A DNA stretch of 64,000 bases from Wyeomyia smithii. Taxonomy: Eukaryota; Arthropoda; Insecta; Diptera; Culicidae. The translations under genes were made by a program, and so were the position numbers. The DNA is taken from positions 98,499,485-98,563,484 of the forward strand of contig NC_073695.1 in the NCBI RefSeq assembly GCF_029784165.1, read 5' to 3'. The notes below the pieces were generated by a model that saw nothing but the letters and a program-made list of their open reading frames with translations, was not told the origin of the DNA and did not search any database. Positions 1 to 12,169 of the stretch are shown piece after piece. Numbering within the stretch: the first letter of the stretch is position 1; each line of letters begins with the position of its first letter.

Positions 1-420
1 ATCAAGTAAATGGAACCAAATTTGTCATGAGGAAGTTTTTAGGAGCAAAAAAAATTTCCATGGTAGTTCGACACTTATGGATAGAAGGGCTTTTATACAA
101 ATCAAACACAAATTTCTATGGTGGCTTGACACTCCTCCGTATTCTGAAAGGGGGGAAGGTCTCCCATACAAATTAAACAGATATTTCAACCAGTTTTCCC
201 GGAAAACATCCTGAAATAATCAGGACTCCAGACGCCATTTTGAAATTGAAGATGGAAACTTCCGGTTTCTGAAAAAACAACCAAAAATGATCAAATACCA
301 CCCAGTATGCATGTTTCCTAAATCAGAATGACACCTTGAGGCCAGATATCGTCTACAAATGCCATTTGAAAATTCAGGATTGCGACTTTCACCCAATATA
401 AGTTACTTCGGAACCAAGAG

Positions 421-600
421 GAGCTTCGTAGCCGCAAGGTTACAGAGTCCGCATTGTTCGAATCTTAGTAGAATCAGGCCATTTGGTTGTCAAAGGACTT
501 CAGCTTAGCATAGGTTTCTTCTCAGGCTCCCCACCACGTACCCTCCCTTCAATCTGAATTCTACAGTACCCCTGTTGACTTTCCTTCTAACAAAAATAAA
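421..600 (+). mobile_element. candidate tRNA-derived SINE
   Basis: TAGCCGCAAGG at 429-439 resembles an RNA polymerase III A box, and GTTCGAATCTT at 456-466 resembles a B box. The spacing is shorter than in an intact tRNA, so the head may carry a deletion. The segment interrupts the Helitron tandem units. It resembles the general design of the Aedes Feilai SINE, but I cannot confirm the family or find clean target duplications. Confidence 0.35.
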
Positions 601-911
601 ACCCTTTTTATAATAAAACTGGTCTTAGTAACGTATGAAAGTTCCAGTGAACTTTCCAGGGAATTGTAATTAGGCGATATTGTTAGGATGGACAAAGGCT
701 CGGTATAGTTAGTAGAGCAGTAAGCTTGAAACGGAAAGATAAAAAATTACACACAAGCACGGATATAAATGATAAGCGTGTCACTTACTTCACTAGTGAT
801 ATTGCCAATAATATGAAGTGTACAGAAAACACCTGGGCAATATCACAATAGATCTAATCTCTGGTCGCAGTGATAAGTCCACACAGAAAAAAAAAAACTT
901 CGGAGCCAGAA

Positions 912-1430
912 TGATGCACAGAAGCTAAAATTCGATCACTGACACCATTTTGAATTCAAAGGTGGCGACTTCCGGTGTTTGTGATACAGCCGAAAATCAC
1001 CAAATACCATCCAATATGAATATTTCTGGAACCAAAATGACGCCCAGAGGCCAAAAATTGATTTCCCATGCCACTTTGAAATCCAAGATAACGACTTTTG
1101 GTTTCTGGAAAATAGCCAAAAGTGACCAAATACTATCCCAATACCTCAGACACAATTTTGATTTGTAAGATGGCAGCTACTGGGAAACAGCCTAAAAAGT
1201 CCGAATACCACTCAATATGGATATTTCCGTATTGGAGATGATGCATGGAAGCCAAGCATTGAACACTTTCGGTTTCTGGGAAACAGCCAAAATAACTAAA
1301 TACCACCCAATATGGGTATTTTTGGAGTCAGATCGGTACAAAAAAAAAAAAACAACTGAAAATGACCGAATTCCTCCCATTTTGGATATTTCCAGAATCA
1401 AGGTGATGTACAAAAGCCAAAAGGCGAGGA
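912..1430 (+). repeat. degenerate ~120-bp tandem array (Helitron-internal)
   Basis: About four diverged units repeat the order 'caccattttgaa..', 'ggcgacttccgg..', 'aacagccaaaa..', 'caaataccacccaatatg'. Further units lie at 200-400. The same array in the opposite orientation is at 31620-32600. The short open frames here have no support as genes. Confidence 0.75.
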
Positions 1431-1535
1431 TGTTGTCACTCCGATAGAACCAATCATTTCGAACGATTTGTCTTTTGACTTTGATCATATCCTATGGCCG
1501 ATTCGACGTGCATTTGCAGACTATAAACAAATCAA
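1428..1535 (+). pseudogene. Helitron helicase C-terminal relic
   Basis: The translation reads roughly PIISNDLSFDFDHILWPIRR then AFA, and TINKS in a shifted frame. This fits the Helitron Pif1-like helicase region usually reading 'PF.FKR.QFPVR.AFAMTINKSQGQ'. A related sequence on the minus strand is at 22805-22905. It is heavily decayed and frameshifted. The assignment is by motif order only. Confidence 0.45.
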
Positions 1536-2013
1536 TTTGAAATGTTTAAAATAAAATGTTTAAATAAAGACACAAAGGGCGAGACCAACGTTGCCGGGTC
1601 AGCTAGTAGCAAATAAGAAGCATCCTCATATTTTTTTTTTTAGTTTAAAATAGTTTATTTGACACGGCACGATACAAATTATGTTTAACTGAGCCAAGTA
1701 CTATTTTTTTTTAATTCTAAGTTAGCAGGGAAAAGAGGGAGGCACATTTTTTATATCTCGCGGCCGACTACGAGCTAGTGGGGATTAAAGGTGAGAGGAG
1801 GGGAGTTACAATTTTGATTTTAACTATATTGAGTTACAGGATTCATTTATTTGTGCATGGCTAAGCAGTGATGTTCCATTTGAGCAGTTTTGGTCTGAGG
1901 TGTCTGCGTGAACATGAAGGAGCCGAGTCTTCGTTTTAGTGTCTCCACCATGGTGTATCATTTTCATTCATTTTATGACGGGAATTGTAATCTAGCAAAT
2001 AGATAAAAAAAAA

Positions 2014-5000
2014 TCAAATTTTAATTCCAGCATTTTTCAAAAAACAGTACAGCTGTGTCATGTACTGGAGATCACCGCTTCCCAGAATGTCTCTAACGGG
2101 AACGTTCGGTTGTTTTCCTCGGGCCCGAAGGGAATCTATAAGCTCGGACCTAACACCACAGTATTCGGTACACGACCAAACAACATGCTCGATATCATGG
2201 TAGCCATCGCCACAAATGCAGTGATTACTGTCTACAAGCCCTATACGAAAGAGATGCGTGTTTAACGTGTAGTGATCGGACATAAGTCTGGACATCACGC
2301 GAATGAAGTCCCGACCTACATCCAACCCCTTGAACCATGCTTTCGTCGATACCTTAGGAAAAATGGAATATAGCCACCGTCCCAGTTCATGTGAGTTCCA
2401 TGATAATTGCCAACTGTTGAGTGTTCTCTGACGCAAAATGCTATAAAATTCATCATAAGCAATTGGTCTTACATAAATATCGCCATCAATAGCACCCACC
2501 TTAGCTAAAGCGTCAGCCTTTTCATTGCCCGGAATGGAACAATGAGAAGGGACCCACGCTAAGGTAACCCGGTAATTTTTATCTGTTAAAGCACTTAAAA
2601 ACCGCCGTATTTTCCCCAGGAAATACGGGGTGTGCTTCACAGTCTTCATCGATCGCAGAGCCTCAATGGCACTGAGACTGTCTGTGAAGATGAAGTAGTG
2701 GTTTATGGGCAGGGTTTCGATGATCCCAAGAGAGTACTGAATAGCAGCAAGTTCTGCGACGTACACGGAAGCAGGAGCATCGAGTTTGTAGGAGGGGGTA
2801 AAAATTTCGTGGAAATACCGAAGCCAGTGGACTCATCTATCTAGATGATCTAGATCCGTCAGTGTAAAACCTTTTATCACAACTAACATGTTCAAACTTA
2901 TTGAAAAATTTTTTAGGGATCTCTTGGGGTCGCAATTGATCCGGGATACCAATAATGTCTTCTTTCATGGTGGTGTCGAAGAATATAGCATTATTAGAAG
3001 TATCTAAAAGTACGACATTGGAGGAATCGTATGAAGAAGGATTAATATCTTGAGCCATATAGTCAAAATATAAAGTCATAAATCTGGATTGAGATTGAAG
3101 GTCGACCAACCTCTCGAAATTTTCAATTACTAATGGGTTTATAACTGTGCATCGAATTAGTAACCGGTAAGAGAGATTCCAAAAACGATGTTTCAACGGA
3201 AGAATACCCGCTAGCACTTCAAGACTCATTGTATGGGTCGACTGCATGCAACCCAAGGCAATACGCAAACAACGATATTGTATTCTTTCTAGTTTCAAAA
3301 TATGCGTGTTCGCGGCGGAGCGAAAGCAGAAACAGCCGTACTCAATAACTGACAACATCGTTTTTGGTATAACCTTAGAAGGTCTCCTGGGAGATCACCC
3401 CACCAGGTTCCGGTAATCGTACGAAGAAAATTAATCCTCTGTTGGCATTTTCGTGTCAGATACCTAATATGGCAAGCCCAGGTGCATTTAGAGTCGAACC
3501 AGACCCCGAGATAGTTAGCGACTAAAACCTGAGAGATCGTTTTACCCATTAGTAGGAGCTGCAGCTGAGCTGGGTTATGCTTCCTAGAAAAAACGACCAA
3601 CTCAGTTTTCTCCGGAGAGAATTCGATACCCAGCTTAAGAGCCCATTCAGACAAATTGTCTAAGGTATCTTGCAATGGTCCTTGCAGATCGCTAGCTTCG
3701 CTACCAGTAATGGATACAACGCTATCGTCTGCAAGTTGCCGTAGCGTGCATGAATTTGCAAGACATTCATCGATGTCATTGACGTAAAATTTATGTAAGA
3801 GAGGACTTAAACATGAGCCCTGGAGGAGGCCCATGTAACTAATTCGGGAAGTTGTCGAATCGCCATGTGAGAAATACATATGCTTTTCTGACAACAAATT
3901 GAGCAAAAAGTTATTCAAATTTGGTGAAAGTCCCTGCGAATGAAGTTTCGCGCTTAAAACTTCTACAGAGACAGAGTCAAAAGCGCCCTTAATATCCAAG
4001 AACGCAGAAGCCATTTGCTCTTTTCGAGCAAATGCGAGTTGAATTTCAGTAGAAAGCAACGCTAGGCAATCGTTCGTCCCTTTGCCCCGGCGAAAGCCAA
4101 ATTGAGTATCTGAAAGTAACCCGTTTGTTTCGACCCATTTGTCTAACCGTAAGAGGATCATTTTCTCCATTAATTTCCGGAGGCAAGAGAGCATCGCAAT
4201 CGGCCTATATGAATTGTGATCAGAGGCAGGTTTCCCGGGTTTCCGAATAGCAATGACTTTTACCTCCCTCCAGTCATGCGGAACAATATTTAGCTCAAGA
4301 AACTTGTTGAACAAATTCAACAAGCGTCTTTTTGCAGAGTCGGGTAGATTCTTCAACAGGTTGAATTTTATTCTATCTAACCCTGGAGCCTTATTGTTGC
4401 ACGAGAGGAGAGCCATTGAAAATTCCAACATCGAAAATGGAGGCTCTTTCGTAGTTACTAATAACGCGTCGCGAAAGGTTTTCTGTTCCGGTACAGACCT
4501 TTTTGGCAAAATCGAGTATCCAGCGATCTCAATACTCCTCACTTTCATTCGAAACGTCACGGTTCCGCATGCGCCTGGCGGTATCCCAAAGAGTGCTCAT
4601 CGCTGTTTCCCTCGACAACGCGTTTACGAACCGCCGCCAGTACCCGCGTTTTTTCGCCTTTACTAAGCTCTTCATCTGCCTGCCCAGTGCCTCGTACTTT
4701 CGAAGCAGGTTGACAGTGCCGTACTCCCGGTAGTCCTTATACGCCGCGGACCTTCGCGCGTACAGCTCAGAGCACTCTTTGTCCCACCATTTGTTGGGAG
4801 GGCGCTGTCTAATCGTTACCCCGGGTATCGGTTTCGTCTGAGCTTGAGTCGCGGCGTCGATTATCAAGCCAGCTAAGAACGCGTATTCTTCCTCCGGAGG
4901 AAGTTTCTCGTGAGTCTCGATCAAGTTACAGATTAAAGAAGATCGGTTGTCGTCGTACAGCGACCCCCATAGCGAACAGTGAGAGTTAAAATCTCCCAAA

Positions 5001-5416
5001 ATCAAAAAAGGTGCGGGAAGCAATTCTGCTATAGCAAGGAGTTGCTTCTGTTCAATCCGGGCGGATGGGGTAATATATGATGAAACAAGACAAAGGTCTA
5101 TTCCATTCATATTCGTTTGAATGGCAACAACTTCAATATTCGAGATCGAGGGGAGGTCGATTCTGAAAAAAGAATAGCATTTTCTGATCCCTAAAAGTAC
5201 CGCTCCACCGTGTGAGTCTCGATCTCGACGAATGATGTTGAAATCGTAGAAATTAAGTTGGTCATTTGAATTGAGAAAAGTTTCACAGAGCGCGAACGCA
5301 TCACAATTGTATGTGTTTATCAAATGTGAAAATAAATCGAATTTGGGGATGATACTTCTGCAGTTCCACTGTAACACAGTGACAAAATTCCTAACCTCTT
5401 TCGACGTATTAGTCAT
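2014..5416 (-). pseudogene. I-clade LINE ORF2 (EN-RT-RNase H), copy A, broken
   Basis: ORF2 normally encodes the target-nicking endonuclease, reverse transcriptase and RNase H. From ATG at 5416 the endonuclease shows LQWNCRSI and LILGDFNSHCSLWG. It then jumps from SLICNLI to ETHEKLPPEE, losing the region with the conserved GSGHLPI stretch that copy B keeps. RT motifs in 4560-3295 are FLDIKGAFDSV, LLQGSCLSPLL and LADDSVV. A one-base frame break near 3365 moves the reading to 3358-2837, which ends at FYTDGSR, the first RNase H aspartate. An insertion introduces a stop. RNase H resumes at 2766 (AELAAI, FTDSLSAIEAL, GNEKADALAK) and ends with a CX2C...HX4C finger near the C-terminus. The ORF1 stop and ORF2 start overlap as ATGA. 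Confidence 0.85.
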
Positions 5417-6786
5417 CGAAAGATACGATAGCTGAAATGAGGGGCCAAGTTGCTGTGAGTTGCTTCAAATAGGTTTTCACTGTAGGGAGAAGGGCAAGAA
5501 GAATGTTTTGAAGGGGATCTGGTATGTTGAATGTTTTAAATATCCAGTCCACAATATCAGAGAATTTTATGAACCCTGTTTCTTTTATGTCTTCTGATCG
5601 AGAAATGGGTGCACGAGGGGTTTTTGGTGCCCCAGGAAGCGGTGGGTACTCCTGGTTTGATTTGAAATTAAACCGGGGGGCACTTGCTTCGGTTTTTCTT
5701 CACCGCTTCCTTTTTGTGTTGTCTTATTGGTCATTCCGCTAGGGGTTATCTTACGACCTTTGCGAGAAAAATTAGGAGAGTCGAGCATTCTCCTCTTCCT
5801 AGATCCCTCTGGCAAGGCATAAGAACACCCTTCGACGGGATCGTCAGATGTACCCTCATCGGTTGGCAAAAGGCAAAGATGTTTCCTGTCGAGGGTGGCT
5901 CAGCCCTCTTAAGCATTTCTGCAAAAGACCGCTTTGATCGTTCCTTAAGGGAACGCTTAATTTTTTCCTCGCGCTGTTTGTACGCGGGACACGCCGAAAG
6001 GTCGTGCCGAGTTCCCTCGCAGTAAAGACACTTTTCAGTATCCTCACTGCAAGCGGTCTCAGCATGATTGCCTCCGCACTTGCTGCAGCGTGCCTTGTTG
6101 CAGCAGTAGGTGGCTGTATGACCTAACTGCTTGCAGTTTTGGCAATGCATGACCCGCGGTACGAACAGGCGTACAGGCAGACGAACCCTGTCCAAAGAGA
6201 TGTAGTTCGGCAGTGCGGATCCGGCGAATGTTACACGGAAGGAATCAGAAGGGAGGAATTTCTTCTTCCCTTCTTCGATGGATACTGAATGCAATTGCTT
6301 GACATCCAGTATCTTTACATCTTGAATCAGGGGGTTCTTGAAGCAGCCAACCCCGTGACGCAAAATGTCATCGACCATGAGGCTTCCTTCGGTGACCACA
6401 CCGTCGATCTCCACGTCCTTGGCAGGGATGTACACGCGGTACTCTCTCGTGAAGAGCTCGTAGCTAGCAATTGCGTTTGCTTGCTTCAAGCTACTCACGA
6501 CAACTCGCAGTTTGTTCGGTCTAACCTTTGTAATTTCGGTTACGTCCGAAAACTGTTTTGCCAGGTCCTTGCCTATTTGTATAACGTTAAGAGGCTTCTT
6601 TATGGGCCTAAAGAAAACTACGAACGGACCTTTCGAAGCATATAGGTAAGCTTTGAACCGTGTTGCCGGTACCCTTGGTACGGGGCTAGGTAGCGGGGAA
6701 GGTAGATGGGAATTGATGGGGGAGATCTCAATCTCTTCCCCATTTGTTTCCACATCCAGGAATAGTTGCACCTGCATGTCGTCCAT
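5414..6786 (-). pseudogene. I-clade LINE ORF1 (nucleic-acid-binding gag-like protein), copy A
   Basis: ATG at 6786 begins MDDMQVQLFLDVETNGEE. An RRM/PRE_C2HC-like domain (about residues 40-120, with KKPLNVIQIGKDLAKQF) is followed by three CCHC-type knuckles: CQNCKQLGHTATYC, CSKCGGNHAETAC and CLYCEGTRHDLSAC. The open frame stops at 5746. The natural C-terminal part (PTDEGTSDDPVEGCSY...) continues in another frame from about 5869 to 5585. Compared with copy C, one T is missing in the run after GGAAACATC, so the protein is frameshifted there. ORF1 protein of this clade coats the LINE RNA. Confidence 0.8.
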
Positions 6787-6918
6787 TTTGCGGGAGCGTT
6801 ATGCTCTACCGCACACAAACGATAAATATTCGAATGTGGGGGGTGGGGGGTTCAAGTAGTTGATATTAAATTTTAAAAACAATTTTTCAAACTACAATGG
6901 ATCAAAAAAAAAAAAGAC

Positions 6919-7757
<839 letters not shown>

Positions 7758-8763
7758 TAAAAATTCTAAAGTGAATACTTCACCGAACGTCTAAGTCACG
7801 ACCTCACGGCTGATAGTTGGATTAATCGAGTGTTTCCGCAGAACAAACAATGACGACCCAGCTTCGTGTTGTGACACAGTGGCCGTATCTTACACTCGAC
7901 CTTGTAGATGCCACTTGTAGTTGACTTCCACTCGCTCGATCGTATGGTGGTCCGTGCTGCTAGCGGGGTAACAGCGGTGCGGGAGAATTATTCTTGCTGA
8001 TGTATCAGCTGCGTATCAGATCACTGGCGGGGTAGCCTGCCCCTACCAGTGTGCAGAAGATGTTTCTGCCGATATACTGCAGGTTATTGTTATCGCACAC
8101 AAGAACTAATCGAAAAAAAACACCCCTACGATAACTCGTGTATTGTTATTTTGCGAACCAAACGGAGATAAACAATTTGCGTCTAATCGAGACGAAGGCG
8201 AAACAACGAATGTCCTCTTATTTGAAAATGATATATTTTTTGTATTTTTCCATGTAATACATAGTTTTTTTTTCATTCGTTTCTCTGCTATCGTCGAGAA
8301 CAGAAGCATCTGAAGATAGCTCGTGATTATTTTGCTCGATCGAAAAAACAATACCGCTTTGTGTGTACGGTACGCGTATCGCTTGTGTTTTTCGATACCG
8401 GTCTGACTAGACAATAGCTGTCTAGCAGCCGGAGCGAATTCCCCGCGTCGCCGGGCGCTGGTTATCCAGTAGCTGGAAGTAAATTGTGCATTGTTTGCAG
8501 ATAGAACGGGTGCTGCTTGTGATTTTGATTCCGGTGCTGTGACAACAGAAGGCATCTAGCAGTCGGGGAAATTCTCGCGCCGCCGGCCGCCGGCTACCCC
8601 ACTAGCGGCGTGGATGATCTCTTCAGCCTGCCGCCGGTGTATTGTTCATCCTGCTAGGAGCTTAGAAGGATTAATCCAACTAACAGCCACGAGGTCGTGT
8701 CTTATACGATAACAACACAGAAGATCGGTGAAGTATTCACGTTATTATTATGCAAACATATAT

Positions 8764-8951
<188 letters not shown>

Positions 8952-9093
8952 TTTTTGTTTCAGGTGAAGGGGAAATTTGCATCCAAACCCCTGAGGTGAC
9001 CAACCTCAGGGAGTGTGGGGTTGGTTTGAATCAGTGACCGGACCCACTAAAACCCCTTCAGTCTCCAGCCCATAATACTCCCCGGGACCACCG

Positions 9094-12000
9094 CTAGGTA
9101 TTGCTTCGGGGAGCAGCTTTTGTGCTCTGTGCACCCTCTTGGTTCTTTATGTCTGCCCTGTTTTGCAATTCTAAAACTATTTGAGAGGCGGCTGTACAAA
9201 CCGCCCTCCTAATGTTTGGGTCTTTACACATCCTCCGAACTAGGTTGTCCGGAGTGGTGTCTGGCCCGCTCACTACCATCATGTCGCTCCGCGCATGCAC
9301 AAAACGAGGGCACACGAAGAAGACATGCTCAGCAGTCTCTTCCGCTTCCGCGCACTCGGGACACATGGGGGACCCCGCATGCCCGAATCTGTGTAGATAC
9401 TGCCTAAAGCAACCATGGCCTGACAAAATCTGTGTCAGATGGAAGTTCACTTCTCCATGGCGCCTCCCGACCCATCCGGATACATCCGGAATAAGTCGAT
9501 GCGTCCATCTACCCTTCACGGAATTGGACCACTCCTGCTGCCATCTGATCATCGAGAATGATCTTCTGGTACCTCGTATGCCCCTTGTGTCACGTTGATC
9601 GAAGCATTCTACGTCCTCCTTAATGGCTATGCTGATAGGCATCATGCCGGACAGGACGCAGATTGCGTCGTTTGACACAGTTCAATACGCGCTCGCAACC
9701 CTCAGGCACATGAGCCTGTAGGTACTTTCCAACTTACTCCGATGTTTACTAGTACCTAGTGCTTTGGACCACACTGGCCCGCCGTATCTCAGTATGGACG
9801 AAGTCACGCTAGCTAGAAGTTTCCGCTTGCTGCCGTACACTGCTGAGCTATTGGACATCATGCGAGATAATGCTGCAATAGTCATTGAAGCCCTCTTACA
9901 GGCATATTCGACATGGCTCCCGAAGGCGAGCTTGTCATCGATCATCACCCCCAGCAGCTTCAGGGAGCGCTTAGAGGCGATGGTGCAATTCCCGACACTG
10001 ATCAACGCCTGTTGCTTCGACTTGCGGTTATTGACAACTGAAATCTCCGTCTTATGATGCCCCAGCTCCAGTTTTTTGGAGCGCATCCAGTCCTCGACGA
10101 CGCTTATAGAGTGCGAAGCCGTCAACTCAACCTCCTCGATCGACTCGCCGTAGACCTCAAGTGTGATGTCGTCCGCAAACCCAACGATCACAACCCCTTG
10201 GGGGAGCTTTAGTTTCAGCACGTCATCGTACATGATATTCCACAGTACCGGGCCCAGGATGGAACCTTGTGGAACCCCTGCGGTAATTGGGACACATTTT
10301 TGACCCTCGTCTGTGCTGTAAACTAGCACACGATTCTGGAAATAATTTCCCAGAATCCTGTACAAAGATACCGGAATGTCTAGTTTCCGAAGCGAGTGGG
10401 CTATGGAATCCCAGCTAACACTATTGAACGCATTTTTCACGTCCAACGTGACGATTGCGCAATAGCGAATGCCCCATCTTTTACGCTGGAGTGCTACCTC
10501 TTCTGTTTTGGTGACGGACAGAATAGCATCCACCGTAGACTTGCCTTTTCGGAAGCCGAACTGGTTACTCGACAGACCGTTTGCATTTTCGGTGTACCTA
10601 ACCAGTCTATTGAGAATAACCTTCTCGAGCACCTTACCCGCCGTATCGAGCAGACATATCGGTCTGTATGCCGACGGGTCACCAGGTGGTTTCCCTGTCT
10701 TCGGCAATAAGACCAGCTTCTGTCGCTTCCATCTCTCTGGGAATGTACAGTCATCCAGGCACTTCTGCATGACTTCCCGGAATAGTCTGGGGGCCTCTTT
10801 GATGGCCTTCTTCACAGCCAGATTCGGAATCCCATCCAATCCCGGTGCCTTGCTCACCTTCAGGGAGTTGGCGATCGCGATGAGTTCCTCATTCGTAACC
10901 GTTTCCGCCTCCTCTGCCTCGGCACGGCTAACGCCGTCACTCATATATTGGGTGTTCGGCAGGTTGGCCGACCACCTCTGGTCTGAGTTTGAGATACTGG
11001 AACGTCGGTGAAGTGACTCGCCAGCCGGAGGCCAAGGATTTGGCTCGTGGCGTGGAAAGAGTCCCTCTATGATCCACTCAAGCATCGCTGGTGATTTTTC
11101 TGCGGGCGCCATCGCACCCTTAGTCTTGGCCATCACCATCCAATAGGCGTTACCCCACGGGTTAGTGTTGGCACTAGCGCACAGTCTTTCGAAGCACGCA
11201 CGTTTACTAGCTTTTATTGCTCTCTTAAGCGCCGCTTTTGCGGAACTGAATGCCCCTCGACGATCTTCCCTTTCTTCGTCGGTTCGCGCACGTTGAATCC
11301 TTCTTCTCGCTTGAAGACACGCTCTGCGGAGGTCCGCTATCGCGTCGGTCCACCAGTAGACTGGTGGCCTTCCATGCCTAGGCTGGCGGTTCCTAGGCAT
11401 AGTGGCGTCGCACGCCCGCGAAAGTAATGCAACAAGTTGATCAGCGCTCAGGTTACGAGTTCTGCTCGCCTCGTGTTCTAGTCTAATTGCTTCCGCAAAT
11501 ACCTCTTCGTTGAAGTGGGATATCCTCCACCCTGGAGTGTTAATTCTACTCGCCACATGCGGTCTCGTTTTACAGTCTACGCTATAACAGACCGCCAGAT
11601 GGTCGCTATGAGTGTAGCCATCGTCTACCCTCCAGTTCGTGATCAATCCTGGACTACAGAATGTCACATCGATGATCGACTCCGCGCCGTTTCTACTGAA
11701 GGTGCTCTTCAAGCCGACGTTGGCCAGATCTATGTTGAGCTTCGCCAAAGCCTCCAACAAGATCCGGCCTCTCTGGTTTGTGCGTCGACTTCCCCACTCA
11801 GTTGCCCATGCGTTGAAGTCGCCCGCCACTACCAACGGTGATAGACCGATCGGTGGCTCGGTCGATCATCCTTGCGAACTGCTCGGTAGACCAACGAGGC
11901 GGAGCATAGCAGCTGCAGTAGTACACTCCGTTCACCTTGGCAACCGCGTATCCTTCGTTTGAAGTTGACACTATCTCTTGAACCGGGAACCTGCTCGTCG

Positions 12001-12169
12001 TCCATATTGCCGCCATACCGGACCCGTCCGAAATCCAGTTACCGTTTCCGGAAGGAATTCGGTAGGGGTCCGGGATTATGGCGATGTCCGACAACGACTC
12101 AGTGACTGCTTGGTATAGCAGTTGCTGAGCCGCGAAGCAGTGGTTCAAATTTAGCTGTGTCACTCTCAC
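9094..12169 (-). pseudogene. R1-clade LINE ORF2 (endonuclease and reverse transcriptase), frameshifted
   Basis: Three consecutive frames cover it. 12169-11798 holds the endonuclease N-terminus (MRVTQLNLNHC). 11835-9682 continues with VVAGDFNAWATEWGS and HSDHLAV, then RT motifs VTLDVKNAFNSVSWDSI, GVPQGSILGPVLWNIMYD and GFADDITL. 9678-9094 carries the C-terminal cysteine/histidine finger (CPECAEAEETAEHVFFVC). No RNase H is seen, as expected for R1. The first codon in frame is GTG overlapping the ORF1 TGA as GTGA. An ancestral ATGA reinitiation site may have lost its A. The two frame breaks (near 11800-11835 and 9680) are single-base-scale. Confidence 0.85.

Larger units (their letters stand above)
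1..1606 (+). mobile_element. Helitron-like non-autonomous element, 5' end outside the window
   Basis: The segment ends in TTGCCGGGTCAGCTAG followed by T (CTAG at 1603-1606). This is the CTRR-type 3' end expected of a Helitron inserted between A and T. The same terminal motif recurs at 31609-31612. Positions 1-200 carry the imperfectly repeated leader typed as 'atgggacccctccc...' that is also present, in reverse, at 34200-34840. They are followed by ~120-bp degenerate tandem units and a decayed helicase C-terminus near 1430-1535. A SINE-like insert interrupts it at about 420-600. The family call rests on the terminus and the helicase relic. No 5' TC end is visible in the window. Confidence 0.6.

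Noticed and set aside
912..1430. Tandem repeats considered as a CRISPR-like array
   Set aside because: Units are ~120 bp, diverged and contiguous without spacers, in a eukaryotic transposon.
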